Assembly (NCBI RefSeq): GCF_031157835.1
Contig: NZ_JAVIDR010000011.1
Location: 1 to 64,000, forward strand
Source of the DNA: Acinetobacter rudis
GTDB lineage: Bacteria; Pseudomonadota; Gammaproteobacteria; Pseudomonadales; Moraxellaceae
DNA: 64,000 bases
Direction: 5' to 3'
Under the pieces are notes generated by a model that worked only from the letters and a program-made list of their open reading frames with translations, was not told where the DNA came from and ran no database searches. Within the stretch, counting starts at the first letter, position 1, and every line of letters begins with the position of its first letter. Position numbers and translations under genes: made by a program. Shown here one piece after another: positions 18,656 through 27,030 of this stretch.

Positions 18656-18684
18656 ATTCTAATCAAAGCATAAAATAAGGTCAA
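18656..18684 (-). promoter_or_regulatory. Sigma-70 promoter of the ABC-F leader
   Basis: Minus strand TTGACC (18684-18679) and TAGAAT (18661-18656) with a 17-base spacer. The -35 element overlaps the last codons of the upstream LysR gene. Transcription would start near 18650, giving a 5' UTR of about 215 nt. Confidence 0.7.
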
Positions 18685-19619
18685 TCTACCGATTCAACTA
18701 AACCCAATTTCTCTATACATTGTGGCTTAAGTACTGTTAATGGTGTAATAAAACGATTTTTTTCTTGAAAATATTGAATAAAAATTCTTAGATTGCTGCT
18801 CCAAGTTTCTGGATTTTGAGCAATTAGATAAGTGGTACTCTGAGCAATATCGGCATCAATTTCTAGAAATTGTAAAGTTTCACTCAGATGCGTTTGCCGA
18901 ATATAACGTTCCGGCAAAATTGCAAGTCCCATTCCCAAACTGACACAGCCAACAATACCGTCAAGACTGCCCATTTCTAAAATTTGACCTGCTGGTAATG
19001 CATAGCTTTGCAAAAACATTTCTATACAATGACGATAGAAACAGCCTTGGCGGAATGAAATAAAACGGTACTGAAGTAAATTTTCAGCTGTGAGCTGGAC
19101 ATTCAAATGTTTTGCTGCAACCAAAACTAATTTTTCCTGCCAAACAGGTAAATTATATAAATGCGGGACATGTTGAGTACCACCAATAAATGCACAATCC
19201 AATTCATGTTGTGATACAGCATCAATTAATGGCCTTGAAGGCTGAGTAAAAATATTAAATTTTAAATCTGGAAATTGCTCTAAAACAGTATGTAATTCAT
19301 GAGGTAAACGAAATGCTGCCGTAGTTTCCATACTGCCTATTTTCAATGGTGTACTTTCGTTAATTTGATCGTGTAAAAAATGAGATTTTGCTTGCTGATG
19401 CAGTTGCAATATTTGTATAGCATAATTGAGTAGTTGTTGCCCTGCACTGGTGACTTTTACTGGTGCTTGACGACTTAATAGCTCGCACTGTAATTCTTGC
19501 TCAAGTTTTTTAATATGGTTTGTAATGTTGGACTGTACAGTATTTTGTTGCTCAGCAGCCAAAGAAAAACTTTTATGCTCTACTACCGCCATAAATATTT
19601 CTAAAGATTTTAACTGCAT
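18681..19619 (-). CDS. LysR-family regulator
   Basis: 312 residues with an N-terminal LysR helix-turn-helix (LEIFMAVVEHKSFSLAAEQ, then VQSNITNHIKKLEQEL) and a C-terminal effector domain (LKIGSMETTAAFRLP, VGCVSLGMGLAILPERYI). The ATG at 19619 is preferred because AGAGGAG lies just upstream; an ATG at 19643 would add 8 residues. It is divergent from an MFS exporter gene, and a 17-base palindrome lies between them, so it probably controls that exporter. Confidence 0.87.
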   Translation of the reverse strand: MQLKSLEIFMAVVEHKSFSLAAEQQNTVQSNITNHIKKLEQELQCELLSRQAPVKVTSAGQQLLNYAIQILQLHQQAKSHFLHDQINESTPLKIGSMETTAAFRLPHELHTVLEQFPDLKFNIFTQPSRPLIDAVSQHELDCAFIGGTQHVPHLYNLPVWQEKLVLVAAKHLNVQLTAENLLQYRFISFRQGCFYRHCIEMFLQSYALPAGQILEMGSLDGIVGCVSLGMGLAILPERYIRQTHLSETLQFLEIDADIAQSTTYLIAQNPETWSSNLRIFIQYFQEKNRFITPLTVLKPQCIEKLGLVESVD

Positions 19620-19652
19620 CTTGATCTCCTCTGGCAAATCCATTTAGCACCC

Positions 19653-19669
19653 TATCTCATAATGAGATA
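19653..19669. promoter_or_regulatory. LysR operator candidate
   Basis: TATCTCAT-A-ATGAGATA, a perfect 17-base palindrome between the divergent LysR and MFS genes. Spacing and symmetry suit a LysR-type operator. Confidence 0.55.
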
Positions 19670-19734
19670 AACAGTATCACTTTAAATCATTTCACTTGAT
19701 GTTTAAAACTGCATTAAATAAGCACAATACTTTT

Positions 19735-20943
19735 ATGAATGCAAATGCAATGACCAATTTCCAGCGTTTGTCTATTATTGCCCTATGTACAACCAGTTTA
19801 GGTATCGGAATATTACGTTTTGCTTATACGGCACTTATGCCGATGACGATAGACCAACACTGGTGGAATACTGCATTTGCCAATGATTTAGCAAATGCCA
19901 ATCTTGTTGGGTATTTTATTGGTGCAATTTTATCAATCAAGTTTATCTCTGAAACTTGGGTAAGTCGTAGTCTAGCGCTTGCTGCAATCTTTGGTTGCCT
20001 TAGTTTGCTCTCTTGTGGTATCGCCACTTTACCAGATCTTTGGTATTTATTTTGGCGATTGGTTTCTGGAGTTTCTGGCGGCTTGCTGATGGTGCTTGGG
20101 CCAAGCTATAGCTTAAAACGCGTTTCTGTCGAAAGAAAATATCAACTGAGTTTAATCGCATTTAGTGGAATTGGTTTAGGTGTTTTATTAACCACAACAT
20201 TACTCCCTCAACTTGGAGAATATGGTGTTGCGGTAGCTTGGTATGCTTTAGCCGCAATAGGTTTGGTATTAACGATTATATTAATTACATTATTAAAACC
20301 ATTACGCCAAACTAACATTCCCAATAGTACTCACACCATTACAGATGCTGCCCTTACACCCAAACAATATTACATTGTCATTTTAGTCATGCTCACTTAT
20401 TTTATGAGTGCTATAGGTTATATACCACACAGTATTTATTGGGTTGACTTTGTAGTACATCATCTCAACCATAGTCAAAACTTTGCCAACATGCTTTGGA
20501 TGGTATACGGTTTAGGTTCAGTATTTGGCGCAATCACCACTTATTTGTGCCTCAAACGTTGGACTAGCTACAGCACCTTATGGCGACTTTATTTCGTGTA
20601 TGCAGCTGTGGTGGCACTGCCTGCTTTTTGGACTCAAACACCAATACTCATCGTCTCTTCTTTTTTTGGCGGTTTACTTAATCCCGCAACAGTATCTCTC
20701 ACTGCAACATTATTATCAGAACTTGTACCTACCTCATTACAACGCCAAATTTGGGGAATTGCTGTTGTTGTCTTTGCTATAGCACAGTTTAGCGCTGGAT
20801 TTATTTTCACTTACTTATTGCAGCATGCTTTGCCCTATCCACAGATTTACTTGATTGCAGCCGTGATTTTAGCTGTTGCTGTCATCCTTGGATTGCTTTT
20901 AGTTCAAAAACTTGCTCAACCCCATCACCACTCAGGAGGCTAA
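19735..20943 (+). CDS. YbfB/YjiJ-type MFS transporter
   Basis: Inner-membrane protein of about 402 residues with 11-12 hydrophobic segments. The N-terminal LGIGILRFAYTALMP is typical of the YbfB/YjiJ branch of major facilitator proteins; GVSGGLLMVLGPSY and the loop after the sixth segment (LLKPLRQTNIPN) also fit. The substrate is unknown. The start is uncertain: ATG codons at 19735 and 19750 are both possible and neither has a clear ribosome site. A 51-codon gene for a small exported protein follows after 2 bases. Confidence 0.82.
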   Translation: MNANAMTNFQRLSIIALCTTSLGIGILRFAYTALMPMTIDQHWWNTAFANDLANANLVGYFIGAILSIKFISETWVSRSLALAAIFGCLSLLSCGIATLPDLWYLFWRLVSGVSGGLLMVLGPSYSLKRVSVERKYQLSLIAFSGIGLGVLLTTTLLPQLGEYGVAVAWYALAAIGLVLTIILITLLKPLRQTNIPNSTHTITDAALTPKQYYIVILVMLTYFMSAIGYIPHSIYWVDFVVHHLNHSQNFANMLWMVYGLGSVFGAITTYLCLKRWTSYSTLWRLYFVYAAVVALPAFWTQTPILIVSSFFGGLLNPATVSLTATLLSELVPTSLQRQIWGIAVVVFAIAQFSAGFIFTYLLQHALPYPQIYLIAAVILAVAVILGLLLVQKLAQPHHHSGG

Positions 20944-20945
20944 AT

Positions 20946-21101
20946 ATGAATCCCTTTACTAGCACGTTGATAAAAGTAGCAATCATTACTCTTGTGCTTG
21001 CTTTACAACAACTCGACTTAGGCTATGCAAAAAAAACAGGGAGTCATATATGTGATCACACCACTGCATCCTGTACGGAACAAATTGAATTTTTAAACTA
21101 G
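20946..21101 (+). CDS. Small exported cysteine-containing protein (51 residues)
   Basis: An excellent AGGAGG ribosome site lies 6 bases before the ATG, and the gene follows the MFS stop by two bases. The product starts with a short charged region and a hydrophobic stretch (LIKVAIITLVLAL) that looks like a signal peptide or single membrane anchor, then a short polar part with two cysteines (SHICDHTTASCTEQIEF) that could form a disulfide. I do not recognise the family. Coupling to the exporter suggests an accessory role. Confidence 0.65.
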   Translation: MNPFTSTLIKVAIITLVLALQQLDLGYAKKTGSHICDHTTASCTEQIEFLN

Positions 21102-21160
21102 TCCAATTAACGCGCATACGCTCCATTTAACACGCACTACTGTTTCCAATTTTCAACCTA

Positions 21161-21189
21161 ACACCGGTATATCGCATATATACTGGTGT
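21161..21189. terminator. Stem-loop after the MFS operon
   Basis: ACACCGGTATAT and ATATACTGGTGT pair over 12 positions with one G-U, with a 5-base loop, 60 bases after the small exported protein. No T-run follows directly, so it may be a processing or weak termination signal. Confidence 0.4.
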
Positions 21190-21397
21190 TACTGCGTATA
21201 GTTTTACATAAAATTTACTGGCTTTGTCCTCAGAATAAAGCTTTATATTTTCCCAAATATCTATCAAAGATTGTCATAAATATACTGCCAGACTTATTTT
21301 GCTAAACATCGTCTTTTTGAACCCACTTATCTGTATACTGGAGCGTTAGCAATGCAAGATCAGTATATGTTAATGCTGTAATATGGCATTGGGACAA

Positions 21398-21880
21398 TTA
21401 AAACTCCATTTTTTCATTATGTATGCATATCTTCAGCTGTGGAATAACACGACCAACAATAGAAGCTGAAGGGACATCAGCTATTTTTATTGCACCTTGC
21501 CCTATATAAAATGCCTCCGCATTCGGATCTGCATCTAATAATAATTCCTTAATGTTATTTTCTCTGGCTGTATTCATTGCCCAATGATAGAGAACTGTTC
21601 CAACACCTTGGCCAATAAAATTCGGATGGACAAAAAGTTTAACCAACTCACCATCTTTATTTTTGATATTTAATCTAAGCTGTGCAACACCACAAATTTT
21701 GTTTTTTACTCGTGCTGTAACAATTATAGAATCATCAAAATCTGTGGCTTTAAATGATAATTCATCAATACAATTTGCCATAAAATCATCACTATACCCC
21801 CAATATTGCTTTGACTCTAAACACAATTTACTAAGGTACTCTGCTTCTGTGACATTTGCTAATGAAAGTTCAATATCCAC
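21398..21880 (-). CDS. GNAT-family N-acetyltransferase
   Basis: 160 residues, GTG start with GGGA 6 bases upstream. GNAT features: VARVKNKICGVAQLRL (strand), GELVKLFVHPNFIGQGVGTVLYHWAM holding the acetyl-CoA loop (~90-115), and DPNAEAFYIGQGAI. The substrate is unknown; similar stand-alone GNATs act on small molecules or protein N-termini. It is flanked by non-coding DNA on both sides. Confidence 0.85.
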   Translation of the reverse strand: MDIELSLANVTEAEYLSKLCLESKQYWGYSDDFMANCIDELSFKATDFDDSIIVTARVKNKICGVAQLRLNIKNKDGELVKLFVHPNFIGQGVGTVLYHWAMNTARENNIKELLLDADPNAEAFYIGQGAIKIADVPSASIVGRVIPQLKICIHNEKMEF

Positions 21881-22509
21881 CTATATTCCCAATTACCTAA
21901 TTTTTGCTAAATATTAAAAGCGTGAGTAATCATTTTTATAGCAATAAATATTTTTTAAATAAAAAAATATCTACACTCAACTTATGCAACCAAGTGTAGA
22001 TATATAAAAACTCAAATCACCTTTAACAGCAATTTGGTTGACTTCCGCAGCAATAATACATAGAAATGCCAAGTTCATCAACAAGTAATTCACATTTAGA
22101 GAAATATTTTTAAAACTTCACTTTATTTATGCTCTTCAAAGATGAGTTAAAGTCTCTATGTCTATACTAATCAAAACCAAATGAATGACCTGATCTTGCT
22201 CTAATATCTACTTATATCTTCATCAACTGCAACATTAAGAAGTTGATGAATAAACACCAAAATTAGCCCGTGTTCTAGATTATTGAGTAAATCCAAATTC
22301 TCTCTACTTAGAAGATATGTACAAATGTAAATCTATACAAAATACCCATAAGATGACATAGCCGATAATACAACCGCTTTACTGATTAAATAACAACCTA
22401 AAAACTTTGGCCTAACTCTAATAACCAACACAGAGTACACAGTTGCTATATTCTTAATGACATTCTAAAATAACAACAAATCGAATATGAATCATATATG
22501 GTATATATT
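21881..22509. other. Non-coding stretch with gene remnants on the minus strand
   Basis: No intact gene. On the minus strand two open fragments lack starts: one at about 22206-22320 (ENLDLLNNLEHG..., ending SRY) and one at about 22026-22110 ending in the cysteine-rich CCGSQPNCC. They read like the decayed remains of one or two small genes. The upstream region of the ParD-like gene occupies the right end. Confidence 0.4.
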
Positions 22510-22728
22510 ATGGGTGTTGTAAATATTGATGATGAAACTCATGCAAATGTGCGCAAAGCGAGTCTTATATCTTGTCGTTCAATAAACTCTCAAGCAGCTT
22601 TTTGGATCAAAATAGGCATGTTGTCTGAAATGAATCCAACCTTAAGTTTTAATGAAATTATGAGTAATGAATTTCTAACTGCAGGTGTCTCAGCCACTAA
22701 TTTATCTAAAGAGATCATCAATGATTAA
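22510..22728 (+). CDS. ParD-like antitoxin family protein
   Basis: 72 residues beginning MGVVNIDDETHANVRKAS, with RSINSQAAFWIKIGMLSEMNPTLSFNEI in the middle, the profile of the ParD_like family (ribbon-helix-helix-type proteins distantly related to ParD antitoxins). The ATG at 22510 matches the usual N-terminus; an ATG 12 bases earlier is in frame. It overlaps the start of a methionine aminopeptidase gene by 8 bases, so the two are translationally coupled. No ParE-type toxin is present. Confidence 0.82.
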   Translation: MGVVNIDDETHANVRKASLISCRSINSQAAFWIKIGMLSEMNPTLSFNEIMSNEFLTAGVSATNLSKEIIND

Positions 22729-23479
22729 AAACAATATAGAGATTCAACACATGCGTGAATCAGGACGATTATTGTCTTTAGTTTTTGAATATCTTAATCA
22801 GCTAGATTTATTGGGTAGATCAACTTTAGAAATTAATAATATTGTCGAGAAATATATTGTTGAAGAGCTGCATGCTCGCCCTGCCAGTAAAGGACAATAT
22901 GGATTTCAATATGTACTGAACCCTTCAATTAACGATGTCGTCTGTCACGCAATTCCCTCTGAAAAAGAAATATTAAAGGATGGAGATATTATTAATTTAG
23001 ATATCACCTTGGAAAAAAATGGCTACATAGCAGATTCAAGCAAAACCTATTTAGTTGGTAATGTAAACCTTTCAGCACGTCGATTAGTTGAAACGACCTA
23101 TGCAGCACTTTGGAAGGGAATTGAGCAAGTAAAACCTGGAGCAAAATTAGGTGATATTGGCTATGCCATTGAACGTCATGCAAAAAAGAACGGATATACT
23201 GTAGTAAAAGAGTACTGTGGACATGGCATTGGCCAAGAAATGCATGAAGAACCCTCTGTCTTACATTTTGGCACGCCCAATACAGGACTTACGCTTCAAG
23301 AAGGAATGACTTTCACCATAGAACCTATGTTAAATCAAGGTCGAAGAAGTACTTTTGTTTGTGATGATGGATGGACTGTAAAAACAAGAGATCATAAGTT
23401 ATCTGCACAATTTGAACATACCGTACTTGTCACAAAGCACGGAGTTGAAGTCTTAACACTTCGTGCAGAAGAACACTAG
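22721..23479 (+). CDS. map: Type I methionine aminopeptidase (accessory copy)
   Basis: 252 residues; removes the initiator methionine from new proteins. All metal ligands are visible: Asp in NLDITLEKNG and Asp in ADSSKTY, His in GHGIGQEMHEEP, Glu in MTFTIEPM and Glu in QFEHTVLV. The ATG at 22721 has AGAG 7 bases upstream and overlaps the ParD-like gene. Its genomic place next to a ParD-like gene and away from rpsB suggests it is an additional, not the essential, copy; I cannot see the rest of the genome. Confidence 0.92.
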   Translation: MIKNNIEIQHMRESGRLLSLVFEYLNQLDLLGRSTLEINNIVEKYIVEELHARPASKGQYGFQYVLNPSINDVVCHAIPSEKEILKDGDIINLDITLEKNGYIADSSKTYLVGNVNLSARRLVETTYAALWKGIEQVKPGAKLGDIGYAIERHAKKNGYTVVKEYCGHGIGQEMHEEPSVLHFGTPNTGLTLQEGMTFTIEPMLNQGRRSTFVCDDGWTVKTRDHKLSAQFEHTVLVTKHGVEVLTLRAEEH

Positions 23480-23502
23480 AAACACCCTCAATGAGTTGCT
23501 TA

Positions 23503-23560
23503 CACCCTTTAAATTAGACACCCAATGTCTAATTTAAAGGGTGCTTTATGGCCAAGCATT
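23503..23560 (+). repeat. IS3-like end remnant with 17-bp hairpin
   Basis: A perfect 17-bp inverted repeat (ACCCTTTAAATTAGACA at 23503-23519 with its complement at 23525-23541) is followed by GCTTTATGGCCAAGCATTTATAA, which looks like the start of a transposase reading frame (MAKHL, then stop). The segment GTCTAATTTAAAGGGTGCTTT recurs with few changes at 31431-31452. The pattern resembles the terminal repeat and leader of IS3-family elements as I remember them. No transposase remains. Confidence 0.55.
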
Positions 23561-24508
23561 TATAAAGCCATAAACTTGCACACTAAAGTCTCTGCAATAA
23601 TATTGATCTAATTTCAAAAAGATCTGAATAATCATCCATTCTTACCATGCAACAAGTTATGATCATGTAATTTAGAAGATATATAGTAGGTTTTATCTCA
23701 ATCAATGACTTATACCATGCGCTCATTATTTTAATCCAACATAATCTATAGCAACAGATTAAGCTAAAGGGCTTAGAGTTTAAAACCCAGATAAATTACC
23801 CTAACACAATAACATGATAATACAATATGGATATAAATTTATTATAATGAGTGACCACAACTTTCAACTATGATATTTAGACAAATATCCTTACCACTAG
23901 ATTTATTAATATATTAATTTAACTAAAAATATAACAACACCATCCAGCATGTATTGCATAAAAAATTTTAATATACATTTTATAATTATTGCTAATTTAG
24001 TTATAAAATTTGATCATCAACGAACACACTTCTCCAATGTAATTCACGTTAAGGATAGATATGGTAACTTAAGTTTAGGATTAAACTTTCATGTAAAGTA
24101 TAGCTTATCTAAAAATGCAATTCGAAAATCAAGTCAAAGTAAAGATGATTAGTAGTTGAAAATGCCTAATTTTCTTTTTAAACGCATAAACCCTCAAAAC
24201 CACATGCTCTATCTATACAATACTTGTATTCATCACGTAGTTATATCAGCATGATATCACCCCTGTAGCTTTACTCTTCTTATATTCTTGCTTATATACG
24301 ATAAAATCTAGCGTAAATTTTAAAAAAACACTCCTCATAATTAATTATTTTTTATTGTATGCTAAATACCATTACCAAACAGCAAAACCACCAAATACCA
24401 ACACCTTCAAGATTAAATCAAAAAAACAAACAGCATACCAAAACTTAAAATATTAAATATATGATCGTTACAATAATAAATAAATGGTATTTGATTATCA
24501 AAAAAACA
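23561..24508. other. AT-rich region upstream of the csu operon
   Basis: No credible gene; an open frame at 23949-24152 lacks a ribosome site and any recognisable motif. The base composition resembles other AT-rich silent regions of this window. It is the long regulatory region expected in front of a pilus operon. Confidence 0.5.
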
Positions 24509-24514
24509 TATAAT
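24509..24514 (+). promoter_or_regulatory. csuA/B: -10 element candidate of the csu operon
   Basis: TATAAT lies 40 bases before the csuA/B start codon. No good -35 hexamer is found at 16-18 bases upstream, which would fit a promoter needing an activator (in A. baumannii BfmR activates csu). Inference from position only. Confidence 0.4.
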
Positions 24515-24553
24515 AAAAACTTACCTTAAAACCGTATTTAAAATGGTGTTTCC

Positions 24554-25084
24554 ATGAAAAAAAATCGCTTTTTAACCACTGGATTATTTATTTTCTCTGC
24601 GATCGTTACTACCTCTTCATTTGCTGCTATTAGTGGTCAAGTTGATGTCAAACTAAATATTTCATCAGGTTGTACTGTAGAAAACTCAAAAGTTGAAGGA
24701 AACATGAACAAATTTGGTGTACTTGATTTCGGTAAATCAGCATCAACTTGGACAAATGTCTTAACTGCTGAAGTAGCTTCTGCGGGCAACGGTGGTGACT
24801 TAGTTGTGACATGTGATGCAGGTGTATCGCAATTTAATGTAAGTGTAAATGGTGGTGAACGCGGTAATCGAACACTATCTAATGCAACTGACCATGTTTC
24901 ATATAATGTTTATCAAGATGCTGCTCGCAGTAAACTATATGATTTAAATACCAATGTACCATTCACTCCAACAGCTGCATCAACACCTGTAAAAGTACCT
25001 ATGTTCGGTGCTATTGCAGCGAATGCCTCTGCTGTTTCAGATGGTAATTATACTGATACTTTACTTGTTACCGTTTCGTTCTAA
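24554..25084 (+). CDS. csuA/B: Csu pilus major subunit
   Basis: Secreted pilin of 176 residues with signal peptide (MKKNRFLTTGLFIF... SSFA) and a spore-coat-U-type domain. The start of the mature protein (ISGQVDVKLNISSGCTVENS), MNKFGVLDFG and the C-terminal donor-strand-like YTDTLLVTVSF closely follow A. baumannii CsuA/B as I recall it. Two cysteines (GCTVEN, VTCDAG) fit the conserved disulfide. It is the first gene of a six-gene archaic chaperone-usher operon that builds thin pili for attachment to plastic and biofilm formation. Confidence 0.92.
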   Translation: MKKNRFLTTGLFIFSAIVTTSSFAAISGQVDVKLNISSGCTVENSKVEGNMNKFGVLDFGKSASTWTNVLTAEVASAGNGGDLVVTCDAGVSQFNVSVNGGERGNRTLSNATDHVSYNVYQDAARSKLYDLNTNVPFTPTAASTPVKVPMFGAIAANASAVSDGNYTDTLLVTVSF

Positions 25085-25104
25085 GTATTAGGAGGAGATG
25101 AATA

Positions 25105-25662
25105 ATGTGTAAAAACAAATTACTCAAGAAATTGATCTTAGTTTACTTTGTTTTGTTACATTCTCATCTTCTCTATGCTGGTTCTGGAAACGTTAGTTTA
25201 AAAAGTGAAATTAATTTAGAGCCAGCCTGCTTAATCAATCAAAAAAATACTTTACAAGGTTCCAATCTTAATAAGTTGGGGTCTTTAAATTTTGATGATC
25301 AATATTCTAATTTTAACTTAGTCTCAACAACACTGAGTAATGAATCAAATAATGCAATTCAAGTACTATGCCCAGAAGGAAGTAATGTAAAAGTTCTGTT
25401 TAATGCTGGAACTAATGCAAATCATGTACCCAATCAATTTGCCGCAAATTATCAAAGAGCTATGTCCAATGGTAATGGTGACTACATTGCATATCAAATC
25501 TATGAAAACAGTAAATCTGGCAAAGTACTTACTCCTCAGACCAGTATAGATTTCCTCGGTGGAAGTGAATATACCATTCGACTTTATGCCGAAGCTGTAA
25601 ACACCCGTGTACTTCAAAAGGGAGAATACACGGATCAAATTACTATCACGATTAATTTTTAA
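25105..25662 (+). CDS. csuA: Csu pilus minor subunit A
   Basis: 185 residues. Signal peptide with YFVLLHSHLLYA, then an SCPU fold with cysteine pair (PACLIN, VLCPEG) and C-terminal YTDQITITINF. A strong GGAGGAG ribosome site precedes the ATG, and the gap to csuA/B is only 20 bases. Position (second in the operon) and length match CsuA, a minor pilin needed for assembly. Confidence 0.88.
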   Translation: MCKNKLLKKLILVYFVLLHSHLLYAGSGNVSLKSEINLEPACLINQKNTLQGSNLNKLGSLNFDDQYSNFNLVSTTLSNESNNAIQVLCPEGSNVKVLFNAGTNANHVPNQFAANYQRAMSNGNGDYIAYQIYENSKSGKVLTPQTSIDFLGGSEYTIRLYAEAVNTRVLQKGEYTDQITITINF

Positions 25663-25667
25663 TAGCG

Positions 25668-26210
25668 ATGATAAAGATGTTTAAAAATAATTTAAGAATA
25701 AACATGTCTATTATATTAACCTTGGCCAGCATGCACACATTAGCTGCCACATCAACCAATATTCAAGTGAATGCCATAATCAAAAAAGGATGTTTATTTC
25801 AAGAGTCACCTTTAGGATTAAATTTTGGAATACACGCCTCTACTTCTCGTGAAAATACAATAACTGCGAATATCGCCAATAGCCAAGATACATGGAAAAT
25901 AGAATGCACACCTGATGTTCCTGTCACCATTACATTTGGTAATGGAAAAAATCTAAATACATCTACACAAAACCGTCAGCTTAAAAATGTGAACTCTGAG
26001 CATTATATTGACTATACCCTTTATCGAAATAGCAATTTAACTCAGCAAATAGGTACAAGTAGCTCAAACAATAGTTTGGTACTCAAAAGTACAGTACAAA
26101 GTCATTTACTTAATTTCCAGATCTTTGGACTTGTTGATTTGAGTAAAGGGGCGATAAACAAAATGCCCGGCCAATACAAAGATGATGTTTTAATAACGAT
26201 TGCATGGTGA
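25668..26210 (+). CDS. csuB: Csu pilus minor subunit B
   Basis: 180 residues with a signal peptide (MSIILTLASMHTLAA) and an SCPU domain: IKKGCLFQ and WKIECTPDVP give the disulfide pair, LKNVNSEHYIDYTLYRN is typical, and YKDDVLITIAW is the C-terminal strand. Third gene of the csu operon, 5 bases after csuA, with its stop overlapping the chaperone gene region. Confidence 0.88.
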   Translation: MIKMFKNNLRINMSIILTLASMHTLAATSTNIQVNAIIKKGCLFQESPLGLNFGIHASTSRENTITANIANSQDTWKIECTPDVPVTITFGNGKNLNTSTQNRQLKNVNSEHYIDYTLYRNSNLTQQIGTSSSNNSLVLKSTVQSHLLNFQIFGLVDLSKGAINKMPGQYKDDVLITIAW

Positions 26211-26215
26211 TATCA

Positions 26216-27019
26216 ATGACAACTTTTTTAAATAAGCTGTACCTCTCAAAAACTTTTTTTTCAAGGTTTGTGCTTGCATTAGGAACAACTTTACCTGCAG
26301 CAGCATCATATAGTCAGGCTAATTTTTTAATTTGGCCTATTTACCCTGTAATTGAAAATAATGAAAAAGCTGTTCCTGTTTGGTTAGAGAATGTTGGTGA
26401 TAGCCCTGCAATGATTCAAGTTCGAGTTTTTAAATGGAGTCAAGACCAATATAAAGAACAGTTTTCTAATCAACAAGAAATTATTGCTAGCCCTCCAATT
26501 GTTAAAATACCAGCAGGAACTAAGCAAATGATTCGTTTGACTCAGGCTATTCCCACAGCTGATTTCAAAGAAAACTCATACCGAGTCATTATTGATGAAC
26601 TCCCTGTGGCAATGGATAATGAAGCTGAGAATAATCGAGTAAGCTTTAAAATGCGTTATTCTATTCCCCTATTCACTTATGGAAAAGGTATAGGGAGTGG
26701 TACTGGACAAGAGACCCAAAAATTAAATAATAAAAATTCTGAGGCCAAGCCAATTTTAAAATGGCAAATTAACCAGAGTAACAATAAAGACGTACTTGAA
26801 ATAAAAAATATTGGTGCAATGTCCGCACGTATTTCTGAGTTTAAAGTTGGGAGTAGCTCATATAAAGCAGAAGCTGAAAACAATGCTTATGGCTATGTTC
26901 TTCCAAATAGCTCCATTCAATTCTCACTCCCCTCTGATTTAAAAAATGACTTAAAAAATAATGTACTCAATGTGGTTGTTGGTTCAAAAAAAGAACCTTT
27001 TGTAGTTGAAAAACAATAG
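26216..27019 (+). CDS. csuC: Csu periplasmic pilus chaperone
   Basis: About 267 residues. Signal peptide, then the PapD-like immunoglobulin fold: ANFLIWPIYPVIE, PAMIQVRVFKWSQ, PPIVKIPAGTKQMIRL and NSYRVIIDELP, matching FGL/archaic chaperones. It donates a strand to pilins in the periplasm and hands them to the usher. Start at 26216 is chosen because GGTGA lies 6 bases upstream; an in-frame ATG at 26204 overlaps the csuB stop. Confidence 0.9.
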   Translation: MTTFLNKLYLSKTFFSRFVLALGTTLPAAASYSQANFLIWPIYPVIENNEKAVPVWLENVGDSPAMIQVRVFKWSQDQYKEQFSNQQEIIASPPIVKIPAGTKQMIRLTQAIPTADFKENSYRVIIDELPVAMDNEAENNRVSFKMRYSIPLFTYGKGIGSGTGQETQKLNNKNSEAKPILKWQINQSNNKDVLEIKNIGAMSARISEFKVGSSSYKAEAENNAYGYVLPNSSIQFSLPSDLKNDLKNNVLNVVVGSKKEPFVVEKQ

Positions 27020-27030
27020 GTAGTATTTTT

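Noticed and set aside
22510..23479. A classical ParDE toxin-antitoxin pair
   Set aside because: The second gene is a methionine aminopeptidase with all metal ligands, not a ParE-type toxin.
23949..24152. 67-residue open frame before csu
   Set aside because: No ribosome site, AT-driven composition and no motif; judged non-coding.
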